Positions 32,703 to 39,920 of a DNA stretch of 48,602 nucleotides are shown here, piece by piece; the first letter of the stretch is position 1; every line of letters begins with the position of its first letter. Under the pieces are notes generated by a model. That model was not told where the DNA came from, ran no database searches, and was given only the letters and a program-made list of their open reading frames with translations. This DNA is from CAILUF01 sp964505265 (GTDB lineage: Bacteria; Pseudomonadota; Alphaproteobacteria; Rickettsiales; UBA1997): positions 1 through 48,602 of the forward strand of contig CAZDGN010000013.1 in the NCBI GenBank assembly GCA_964505265.1, in the 5' to 3' direction. The position numbers were made by a program, and so were the translations under genes.

Positions 32703-33871
32703 ATTTTTAAAATTTCATTTAAAGCATTTTGCATTGGGTTATCAATTTGATTTAAACCAAGCATTTCAAAACTTTTATTGGCATTATTTATTTGTTCATT
32801 AATTAAATTTTGATTATTCAATAATTCTAATATTTTTTGATAAATCTTATTTGCTTCGCAATCAAATTGCAAAAATTCTGGTATAATTTCTCGATTTTGC
32901 AGGAGATTTAGCAAGTTTGCAAATTTAATTTTAACTAAATTTTTGACAATTAAATAACTTAGTAAATTTATTTTATAGGCAATAATTAAAGGTATGCGAT
33001 GAAGCGAGATTTCTAGGGTGTTTGTTCCTGATTTTGCTAAGGCAAAATCTACGACCATAAATATCTTTTTTTTCATCAAATTATCATCAATTAAAAAATA
33101 TTTTACCTGTAAATTTTTGGCTAAATTTTCAATTAAATCTTTAGTTTTTTTTACGACTGGAATAAAAACAATTAAGTCGGGAAAATTTTGTTTTAACTTA
33201 TTGATAGTTTCAATGAATACTGGAAATATCTTGTTAACTTCGGAAATTCTACTGCCGGGGGTTAATAAGAATAACTTATTATTTTGATTAAATTGATAAG
33301 TTTTACTTAATTCGGCTTTAATTAATTCTTGATTTGAAAAATCTGGCTTGTCATTGATAAGTGGATGTCCAATAAAAATGGTTTTTAGCCCATATTTTTC
33401 AAAATAAGGTGGCTCAAACGGCAAAATTGCCAAGAGTAAATCATAAATTTTAGCAATTTTTTGTGCTCGATTTTCTCGATATGCCCAAACTGAAGGCGCA
33501 ATCAGGTGAACTTTTTTACATTTAGAAAAATAACTATTTTTTTGCAGTTTTTTCATAACTCGAAAGCAAAAATCAGGCGAATCGATAGTAATAATAATGT
33601 CAGGCTGAAATTCTAAAATTTTTTGATAGGTAAAATTTATTCGAGAAATTATTTTAGGCAAATGCGCAATTACTTCAACAAAACCCATTACCGCCAAATC
33701 TTCCATCGGAAAAATTGAAGTAAAATTATGCTCTTGCATTAGTTGTCCACCCACTCCACTTAATTCAAATTTATAATTATTATCTTTATTAATTTCGGTT
33801 AATAATTTTGCTCCAAGCATATCTCCAGAAGCCTCGGTAGCTATTATAAAAATTTTCTTAATTGCGGTCAT
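32699..33871 (-). CDS. lpxB: Lipid-A-disaccharide synthase
   Basis: Glycosyltransferase that joins UDP-2,3-diacylglucosamine and lipid X to form the lipid A disaccharide at the inner membrane. The 390-residue product starts IFIIATEASGDMLGA with the family SGDxLGA motif. It has AVMGFVEV, ITIDSPDFCFRV (about residues 95-106), VWAYRENRAQKI, PFEPPYFEKYG, FIGHPL, and the sugar-nucleotide region LTPGSRISEV and AKSGTNTLEI. I choose ATG 33871; the longer reading needs TTG at 33886. It shows that the organism makes LPS, unlike Anaplasmataceae. It overlaps the next gene by ATGA. Confidence 0.94.
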   Translation of the reverse strand: MTAIKKIFIIATEASGDMLGAKLLTEINKDNNYKFELSGVGGQLMQEHNFTSIFPMEDLAVMGFVEVIAHLPKIISRINFTYQKILEFQPDIIITIDSPDFCFRVMKKLQKNSYFSKCKKVHLIAPSVWAYRENRAQKIAKIYDLLLAILPFEPPYFEKYGLKTIFIGHPLINDKPDFSNQELIKAELSKTYQFNQNNKLFLLTPGSRISEVNKIFPVFIETINKLKQNFPDLIVFIPVVKKTKDLIENLAKNLQVKYFLIDDNLMKKKIFMVVDFALAKSGTNTLEISLHRIPLIIAYKINLLSYLIVKNLVKIKFANLLNLLQNREIIPEFLQFDCEANKIYQKILELLNNQNLINEQINNANKSFEMLGLNQIDNPMQNALNEILKI

Positions 33872-33947
33872 AAATTTTTTTGCCAAATAATTTTTTTATT
33901 ATAATATTTATATAATAACATTTCATTTTTAATTTAAACCTTTTTTT

Positions 33948-34961
33948 ATGAATAGAAAAATAGCCGTCGCTGGAGCAACTGGAAATGTTGGTCGCGAAAT
34001 TTTAAATTTACTTCACGAAAGAAAATTCCCAGCATCTGAAGTGGTTGCCCTTGCCTCACCTAACTCAGCTGGAAAAAAAATCTCTTATGGAAATTCAACT
34101 TTAGTCGTTAAATCCCTAGAAGATTACGATTTTAAAGGAACTTCAATTGCATTATTTTCACCCGGTGGAAAAATCTCCGCTATTCATGCCCCAAGAGCTG
34201 GAAAGGCTGGTTGCGTTGTTATCGACAACACTTCACATTTTAGAATGGACGAAGATGTTCCCTTAATTGTTCCAGAAGTCAATCCAGAAGCAATTGCGGA
34301 TTATAAAAAACGCAACATTATTGCCAATCCAAATTGCTCAACTATTCAAATGGTTGTTGCCTTGAAACCTCTTCACGATATTGCTAAAATTAAAAGAGTG
34401 GTTGTTTCAACTTATCAAGCAGTTTCAGGGGCTGGTAAAGAAGCAATGGATGAGCTTTTTAACTCAACCAAAAAAATTTACGAAAATCAACAATTTGAGC
34501 CAAAAAAATTCTCTAAAAGAATTGCTTTTAATGTGATCCCGCAAATTGATGTCTTTATGGATGATGGCGTCACTAAAGAAGAGTGGAAAATGAAAGTTGA
34601 AACCAAAAAAATTCTCGATTCTAAAATCGAGGTTGAAGCTACTTGCGTTAGGGTTCCAGTTTTTAATTCGCATTCAGAATCAGTAAATATTGAGTTTGAA
34701 AATCCAATTACTCCAGCTCAGGCTCGCAAGGCGCTTGAAAAAACTGACGGCGTTTTGGTAATTGATAATCCAAAAGAAATGAAGTTCGTAACTCCAATTG
34801 AAGTTTCCACCAAAGATCCAGTTTTTGTCTCAAGAATTCGTGCCGATCACTCGGTCAAAAATGGCTTGTCAATGTGGATTGTGGCGGATAATTTAAAGAA
34901 AGGTGCTGCACTAAATGCCGTGCAAATCGCTGAAATTTTGGTTAAAAAATATGGTTTATAA
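33948..34961 (+). CDS. asd: Aspartate-semialdehyde dehydrogenase
   Basis: Reduces aspartyl phosphate to aspartate semialdehyde, the branch-point to diaminopimelate and lysine. The 337-residue product has the NADP fold VAGATGNVGREIL (about residues 6-18), the FSPGGKIS segment (about 72), the catalytic Cys in NPNCSTIQMV (about 128-137), VSTYQAVSGAGKEAMDEL, and near the end SMWIVADNLKKGAA. Length and all motifs are typical. Supports endogenous peptidoglycan precursor synthesis. It is divergent from lpxB over 76 bp containing a TTGCCA-16-TAATAT pair as a weak promoter candidate. Confidence 0.95.
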   Translation: MNRKIAVAGATGNVGREILNLLHERKFPASEVVALASPNSAGKKISYGNSTLVVKSLEDYDFKGTSIALFSPGGKISAIHAPRAGKAGCVVIDNTSHFRMDEDVPLIVPEVNPEAIADYKKRNIIANPNCSTIQMVVALKPLHDIAKIKRVVVSTYQAVSGAGKEAMDELFNSTKKIYENQQFEPKKFSKRIAFNVIPQIDVFMDDGVTKEEWKMKVETKKILDSKIEVEATCVRVPVFNSHSESVNIEFENPITPAQARKALEKTDGVLVIDNPKEMKFVTPIEVSTKDPVFVSRIRADHSVKNGLSMWIVADNLKKGAALNAVQIAEILVKKYGL

Positions 34962-35046
34962 TTTGGTGATATATACTTAAAAGCATATTGACTTATGGTT
35001 CTAAGTTATAAAATTAAACTAAATTTGTTAATCTTTTTTTTAATAA

Positions 35047-36012
35047 ATGGTAAATCTTAATATTGTTTCTTTATTCTCTGGCGCTGGTGGCTTAGATTTA
35101 GGCTTTGAAAAGGCTGGCTTTAAAACAATTTATGCAAATGAATATGACAAATCAATATGGGATACATTTGAATATAATTTTAAAAATACAAAATTAGATA
35201 AAAGAGATATAAGAAAAATTAACAGCAATGAAATTCCAGATTGTGTTGGTGTAATTGGTGGCCCTCCTTGTCAAAGCTGGAGTGAGGCAGGCTCTTTAAG
35301 GGGAATAAATGATTCAAGAGGTAAATTATTTTTTGACTACATAAGAATAATTAAAGATAAAAAACCATTATTTTTTGTTGCCGAGAATGTATCTGGCATA
35401 TTGCATAGCAGAAATGCAGAGGCCTTTGGCAATATAATACAAGGATTTAAGGAAATTGGTTATAATGTAAAATATCAACTTCTTAATGCTAAAGATTATA
35501 ATGTTCCTCAAGATAGGCAAAGGGTTTTTATTATTGGCTTGTTAAATAAAGATAATTTCGAATTTCCTAAACCTAAAGAAAAGAAGATAACGCTAAATGA
35601 TGCAATTTCTGATTTACAAAAAAACGCTAAACCATTTATAAATAGTAAAAAAGATGAATTTAACCACGAATATTACACAGCAGGCTATTCAACAATATTT
35701 ATGTCAAGAAATAGAGTTAGGGCTTGGAACGAGCAGTCTTTTACTATTCAGGCAGGAGGTAGACACGCCCCCTTACATCCGCAAGCTCCAAAAATGGAAT
35801 TTATAGAAAAAAATAAAAGAGAATTTAAAAAAGGAGAGGAAGGCTTATATCGCAGGCTTACAGTTCGTGAATGTGCGAGGATTCAAACCTTTCCCGATAA
35901 CTTTAAATTTATATATAATAATGTTTTGGATGGATATAAAATGGTGGGCAATGCAGTCCCTGTTAATCTATCCTATGAGATAGCAAAACAAATTCTAAAA
36001 TATATCAAATGA
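35047..36012 (+). CDS. DNA (cytosine-5) methyltransferase, M.HaeIII-like (predicted GGCC)
   Basis: The 321-residue product carries all the C5-methyltransferase blocks: motif I SLFSGAGGLDLGF (about residues 8-20), catalytic PCQ in GGPPCQSWSEAGSLRGI (about 75-91), ENVSG (motif VI), QDRQRVFIIG (motif VIII), RLTVRECARIQTFPD (motif IX) and GNAVPVN (motif X). From memory, it follows M.HaeIII nearly throughout, including the target-recognition segment IFMSRNRVRAWNE and LHPQAPKM, so GGCC recognition is predicted. The stop overlaps an ATG (ATGA) of a tiny ORF that may be the start of a decayed restriction enzyme gene. Probably acquired horizontally between asd and tRNA-Leu. Confidence 0.9.
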   Translation: MVNLNIVSLFSGAGGLDLGFEKAGFKTIYANEYDKSIWDTFEYNFKNTKLDKRDIRKINSNEIPDCVGVIGGPPCQSWSEAGSLRGINDSRGKLFFDYIRIIKDKKPLFFVAENVSGILHSRNAEAFGNIIQGFKEIGYNVKYQLLNAKDYNVPQDRQRVFIIGLLNKDNFEFPKPKEKKITLNDAISDLQKNAKPFINSKKDEFNHEYYTAGYSTIFMSRNRVRAWNEQSFTIQAGGRHAPLHPQAPKMEFIEKNKREFKKGEEGLYRRLTVRECARIQTFPDNFKFIYNNVLDGYKMVGNAVPVNLSYEIAKQILKYIK

Positions 36013-36192
36013 AAACCACAATTTTACACGCTATAAAAAATATAATTGATGGATAAATTTAACTCTTTTGATGATGTAATAAAAAAAGAAATTACAAAAA
36101 AATGCCAAATTCAAGATGTGAGGATAAAAAATCCCAACAACCCTGCAAATTTATTAAATGCAATTCTGATTGAATACACATTTAAAATTTAA
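36009..36192 (+). pseudogene. Possible remnant of a restriction endonuclease gene
   Basis: After the methyltransferase, an ORF overlapping its stop (ATGA at 36009) gives MKTTILHAIKNIIDG and then a TAA. From 36049, in the next frame, 47 codons follow (MDKFNSFDDVIKKEITK... ending IEYTFKI). The overlap, the helical N-terminus of a type seen in small type II endonucleases, and two short out-of-frame pieces suggest a deleted and frameshifted partner gene. The homology is not demonstrated: either piece may be a chance ORF. Confidence 0.3.
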
Positions 36193-36284
36193 ATTATTTA
36201 CTTTTCCCAAAAGAAACTACTTCTGGTTTTTTCAAATTTTGAGTTATTAAGAATTATATAATAACCTATAATTTAAAAATGAAT
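36193..36284. other. Non-coding AT-rich DNA before the tRNA-Leu promoter
   Basis: Between the possible endonuclease remnant and the tRNA promoter no ORF or hairpin is evident. Together with 36009-36192 it forms about 320 bp without a supported intact gene between the methyltransferase gene and tRNA-Leu. Confidence 0.5.
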
Positions 36285-36313
36285 TTGACTTTAAAGTTTA
36301 ATTTTTAAATAAT
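36285..36313 (+). promoter_or_regulatory. Predicted promoter of tRNA-Leu
   Basis: TTGACT (36285-36290), a 17-bp spacer and AATAAT (36308-36313, five of six consensus bases) place the expected transcription start about 10 bp before the tRNA 5' end at 36331. Confidence 0.6.
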
Positions 36314-36330
36314 TGTAATTCTTAATTTAT

Positions 36331-36418
36331 GCCTCCGTGGTGGAATTGGTAGACGCGATAGACTCAAAATCTATTGCCCTTTGCGGGTGTGTCAGTTCAA
36401 GTCTGACCGGAGGTACCA
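36331..36418 (+). tRNA. tRNA-Leu (anticodon CAA)
   Basis: The 88-nt sequence starts GCCTCCG and ends CGGAGGT-A-CCA, giving a 7-bp acceptor stem with one G-U pair and an encoded CCA. The anticodon loop CTCAAAA carries CAA (36365-36367), which reads UUG. A long variable arm (TTGCCCTTTGCGGGTGT region) and a GTTCAAG T-loop fit a class II leucine tRNA. Confidence 0.95.
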
Positions 36419-36452
36419 CATTAAATTTTTCTAGCAATTTAAAAAAAATTCA

Positions 36453-37256
36453 ATGGATTTTGTTGTTTTAACTATTTATTTCAAAGCCATTTTGCTTGGC
36501 ATTGTCGAGGGTCTTACCGAATTTATTCCAGTCTCTTCAACTGCTCATTTAATTTTGTTTTCTCAATTAATTGATTTTAATGTTATCAAAAATAATGTTT
36601 TTGAAATTGCTATTCAAATTGGTGGAATTTTGGCTATTTTTTTAATATATTTTCAAAAGATTTCCAATTTAGTTTTAAAAGTTAATAAAAAACAAAATCA
36701 AATTTTTTTGCAAAATATTTTTATCGCCTTTTTGCCCGCAGTCATTATTGGCTTTATTGCTCACGACTTTATCAAGCAATATTTATTTTCTAATTTTGTT
36801 ATAGCAATTTCATTAATAATTGGCGGAATTTTGATTATTATAATTGAAAATTTTCATGACAAATTTCATATAAATAAAATTGAAAATATGCAAAAAAAAC
36901 ATGCATTACTGATAGGATTATGTCAATGTTTAGCGATGATTCCCGGAGTTTCAAGATCTGGTGCCACCATTATGAGTGGCATTTTATTTGGAATAAATCG
37001 AAAAATTGCCACAGAATTTTCCTTTTTTTTGGCACTGCCGACCATTGGCTCAGCTTGTGCATATGATTTATTGAAAAATTATCAACAAATAAATTTTAAT
37101 GATTTTGAAATTATTTTTATTGGGATAATTTCATCTTTTATTGCCTCGATTTTAGTAATAAAATGGTTACTTAAATTTATATCAAGCCATAGTTTTGTTG
37201 GCTTTGGCTATTATCGAATTTTACTTGGTTTAACAATTTTATTTTTGGCAATATAA
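36453..37256 (+). CDS. uppP: Undecaprenyl-diphosphatase (BacA family)
   Basis: Integral membrane enzyme that recycles undecaprenyl pyrophosphate for peptidoglycan and other polymers. The 267-residue product has the first signature GIVEGLTEFIPVSSTAHLIL (about residues 16-35) with the catalytic Glu pair, the second signature MIPGVSRSGATIMSGIL (about 161-177) with the PGxSRSG motif, and about eight hydrophobic helices. Length is normal. The DnaE C-terminal gene begins 2 bp after its stop, so the two are probably co-transcribed. Confidence 0.95.
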   Translation: MDFVVLTIYFKAILLGIVEGLTEFIPVSSTAHLILFSQLIDFNVIKNNVFEIAIQIGGILAIFLIYFQKISNLVLKVNKKQNQIFLQNIFIAFLPAVIIGFIAHDFIKQYLFSNFVIAISLIIGGILIIIIENFHDKFHINKIENMQKKHALLIGLCQCLAMIPGVSRSGATIMSGILFGINRKIATEFSFFLALPTIGSACAYDLLKNYQQINFNDFEIIFIGIISSFIASILVIKWLLKFISSHSFVGFGYYRILLGLTILFLAI

Positions 37257-37258
37257 TT

Positions 37259-38461
37259 ATGGATGTTTCAAAAAAAACCGCATCAAATAATCAAAATTTT
37301 GCCATTCGTTTTGGTCTTGGCGCCATTAAATCCGTTGGCTTCCAAATGATGGAAGACGCCACTAAAGAACGCCGTCAAAAAGGAAAATTCAAAGATATTT
37401 ATGATTATGCCAAGCGCCTTGATGCCAAGTCAATTAACAAAAAATCGATTGAAGCTCTTTCAAAATCTGGTGCATTTGATTCCATTACTAATAATCGAAG
37501 ACAAATTGCTGAATCGTTCGACATTTTGTCAAACTATGCCAATCAAAGCAAAGAGGAAGCAAATTCAAATCAAATGAGTTTATTTGGTTTAATTGAAGAA
37601 AAAGAACATTTACCTGCATTAAAAAATGTTAGCGATTGGAATTATAAACAAAAATTAAATTTTGAATTTGAGGCTTTTGGTTTTTTCTTAAACGAACATC
37701 CACTCGATAAAAAAATTACTGAATTAAAAAAAAGAGGTGTGATTTTTTCTTCCAAAATTGAAGATGATTCACTAGAAGATTCAACTATTGTTAAAATGGC
37801 AGGCGTTGTGGCTTCAAGCAAGCATCGCTCTGGCAGTAAAGGACGTTTTGCTTATATTAATTTATCCGACCCATTTGGAATTTTCGAAGCAACAATTTTT
37901 GATGAAAATTTAATCACTGCTAATCGTGATTTGCTTGAGGATGGCTGTGAAATTGTGGTTGAATGTTTAATCAAAAAAGATGATGGTGGCAACAGAATTA
38001 TGATTAAAGGCGTCCATCCAATTGATGATTTTATTAAAAATATCAAAGAAAGCGAAATGGAATTTGAGGATATTAAAAAATTAGCACCACCGAAAAATTT
38101 TAATAAGAATTTAAATAAAAATTCTTACGATAATAATGTTAAATTTGAAGGTAATAAAAACTCTCCTCAACCAGCTAAAGCCAGTCATAATCAAGTTTTA
38201 CCAACAACAAATAACAATCCTCGAACATTTAAACATTTGGCCAAAATTGAAATCAAAATTTTAGATGAAAAAGCTATTTTGCCTCTTAAAACTGTTTTGA
38301 TGCAAAAAATTTCTGTCTTGCCAAACGCTTCACAAATTTTTTTAAATGTTGAGGAAAATGGAAAATTATTCAGAATTGAATTAGCCCATAAATATCTTCT
38401 TGAAGAAATTGATTTATTCAGGTTAAAAAATCTTAACCGCTCTTTACAAATAATAAATTAA
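37259..38461 (+). CDS. DNA polymerase III alpha subunit, C-terminal part only
   Basis: The 400-residue product matches the last third of DnaE: the tandem helix-hairpin-helix region (FAIRFGLGAIKSVG, about residues 14-27), LDAKSINKKSIEALSKSGAFD, QMSLFGLIEE, the EAFGFFLNEHPLD segment, an OB fold (KMAGVVASSKHRSGSKGRFA), then a variable linker and a small C-terminal domain. The PHP and polymerase palm domains are absent, and upstream lies intact uppP, not a frameshifted remainder. The first nine residues (MDVSKKTAS) look like a new N-terminus. Codon use and frame are intact over 1.2 kb, so it may be a true split subunit completed by a separate dnaE-N gene, or an extra copy. No intein sequence is present. 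Confidence 0.85.
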   Translation: MDVSKKTASNNQNFAIRFGLGAIKSVGFQMMEDATKERRQKGKFKDIYDYAKRLDAKSINKKSIEALSKSGAFDSITNNRRQIAESFDILSNYANQSKEEANSNQMSLFGLIEEKEHLPALKNVSDWNYKQKLNFEFEAFGFFLNEHPLDKKITELKKRGVIFSSKIEDDSLEDSTIVKMAGVVASSKHRSGSKGRFAYINLSDPFGIFEATIFDENLITANRDLLEDGCEIVVECLIKKDDGGNRIMIKGVHPIDDFIKNIKESEMEFEDIKKLAPPKNFNKNLNKNSYDNNVKFEGNKNSPQPAKASHNQVLPTTNNNPRTFKHLAKIEIKILDEKAILPLKTVLMQKISVLPNASQIFLNVEENGKLFRIELAHKYLLEEIDLFRLKNLNRSLQIIN

Positions 38462-38595
38462 TAGAAATTTAATGATTTGCTTAAAATTATAAAATAAAGA
38501 TAAATATTTTTAAGAATGAAATTGATTATACGATTTCGAAAAATTTATATTTTCAAGGGTTTTATCAAGATTTTATCCAAAAAAATTAATTTATT

Positions 38596-38615
38596 TCATT
38601 TATTTAAGTAAATGA
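38596..38615 (+). terminator. Possible terminator after the DnaE C-terminal gene
   Basis: A 7-bp stem (TCATTTA / TAAATGA, 6-nt loop) followed by TTTATTTTTTT lies in the 167-bp gap between convergent genes. Short AT stem, so modest confidence. The rest of the gap holds nothing recognisable. Confidence 0.4.
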
Positions 38616-38628
38616 TTTATTTTTTTAT

Positions 38629-39516
38629 TCAGTTAAATTTTTGAAAATTTTGCCAAAAATAATTATCCTTATTAAAGAAATTTAATCTAGCTTTATCAAA
38701 ATCATCGATGATTTTTTGGCAATTATATTGTTCATCAAAACTATTGCCATAGATAATATTAAAATTATGTTTTTTAAAATTAATACCATAATTTATTGCC
38801 AATAAAATAGCACTAAATGCCAAATAAATATCAGCATTTGCACTTGCTAAACGATATTCCAATCTTTTTGCTAAATCATTTTCTGAACTATTTGCGAGCC
38901 TAATTGCACAAGTGCGGTTATCATAACCTAATGATAAATTAATTGGAGCAATATATTTACCTTTTTTAAATAATTCTAAATTTAATTTTTGATTATATCG
39001 TAAAAAATCATTGGCATCAAGATTGATTAAAAACAACATCTGCTCAGTTAAATCAAGCATTCCATTGCATATATTTATCATTAATTCGCAGTTCTTGTCA
39101 AATAAATTTACTCCATTTTCTTGATGAATCGAGATATTAAATTGCAAAGCACTTCCGCAATCTTCGATAAATGGTTTTCCCGTAAAATTTGCTTGTAAAT
39201 TTTGATTTTTTGCCAATTTGTATATGTAATTTTTAACGAATATAATTTGCGATGTTAAGCCAGTGATATCGGCACTATGATTAAAAACTAACTCAAATTG
39301 TGATTCACCCTGCTCTTTTTTTATTTTAAAATTAGCCAAAAAATTATCATTAAGTAAGTTTTTTAATTGAGGGGTGGATAGGTTTGGTAGAAAAAATTCT
39401 AACTCGCAGCCAATTTTAAGAATTAGATTCTTAAAATTGCTGTTTAGATTGGAATTTAAAAGCTGAAGAGAATTTTGAAAAATAAAATGACTTTTTTCTA
39501 AAATATTAATTGTCAT
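38629..39516 (-). CDS. Glutamine-synthetase-fold protein, truncated and probably divergent
   Basis: The 295-residue product matches the catalytic (guanido-kinase-like) domain of glutamine synthetase: KIGCELEFFLPN (about residues 33-44) with the ExE metal ligands, EQGESQFELVFNHSADI, the loop DCGSALQFNISIH, and SLGYDNRTCAIRL with KRLEYRLASANADIYLA. It lacks the N-terminal beta-grasp domain and most of the C-terminal region of the 450-residue enzyme. In the loop where active GS has SGxHxH the sequence is SALQFN, so the metal-binding His is missing. It may act on another substrate or be non-catalytic. It overlaps the trxA stop by 11 bp, so it is translated after trxA. Confidence 0.7.
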   Translation of the reverse strand: MTINILEKSHFIFQNSLQLLNSNLNSNFKNLILKIGCELEFFLPNLSTPQLKNLLNDNFLANFKIKKEQGESQFELVFNHSADITGLTSQIIFVKNYIYKLAKNQNLQANFTGKPFIEDCGSALQFNISIHQENGVNLFDKNCELMINICNGMLDLTEQMLFLINLDANDFLRYNQKLNLELFKKGKYIAPINLSLGYDNRTCAIRLANSSENDLAKRLEYRLASANADIYLAFSAILLAINYGINFKKHNFNIIYGNSFDEQYNCQKIIDDFDKARLNFFNKDNYFWQNFQKFN

Positions 39517-39832
39517 TTAAATTTTTATTAACCCACTCAATTAAGGTAGCTCTAGGTAATGCTCCAACTTTGGAATCAACTAATTTACCATTTTTAAAAA
39601 TCATTAATGATGGAATGCCTCGAACCGCATATTTTGAAGGGGTTTCGGGATTGTTATCGACATTACATTTAAAGACTTCAAGCTTGCCTTTATATTGATT
39701 TGCGATGTCATCAATAACTGGTCCAAGAATCTTGCATGGACCGCACCAAGGTGCCCAAAAATCTACCAAAACTGGAAGAGATGATTTTAATACATCATTT
39801 TCAAATGATGTGTCTGAAGTTTCTTTTGTCAT
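39506..39832 (-). CDS. trxA: Thioredoxin
   Basis: General protein disulfide reductase of the cytoplasm. The 108-residue product has the active site WAPWCGPCK (CGPC at about residues 31-34), a buried Asp in VLVDFWAPW, the cis-Pro in RGIPSLMIF, and KVGALPRATLIEWV. Length and motifs are those of standard TrxA. The glutamine-synthetase-like gene follows with an 11-bp overlap; lptD lies beyond an 88-bp gap in front of which no terminator is obvious. Confidence 0.95.
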   Translation of the reverse strand: MTKETSDTSFENDVLKSSLPVLVDFWAPWCGPCKILGPVIDDIANQYKGKLEVFKCNVDNNPETPSKYAVRGIPSLMIFKNGKLVDSKVGALPRATLIEWVNKNLNDN

Positions 39833-39920
39833 AATTTATAATTTGTTAATTTTTTTAAGCAATGTTTAAAATCTGCTTTTACATAATTTTAATTGGTAAA
39901 TACTAAAATAAAATATTTTT

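Noticed and set aside
34962..35046. Promoter for the cytosine methyltransferase (TTGACT near 34988).
   Set aside because: The only TATAAA-like box is 13 bp downstream, too close for a sigma-70 promoter, and other spacings give poor matches.
37259..37330. Split intein at the start of the DnaE C-terminal gene.
   Set aside because: The N-terminus enters DnaE sequence after about nine residues; a C-intein needs about 35 residues with a terminal HN/AN-Cys junction, not present.
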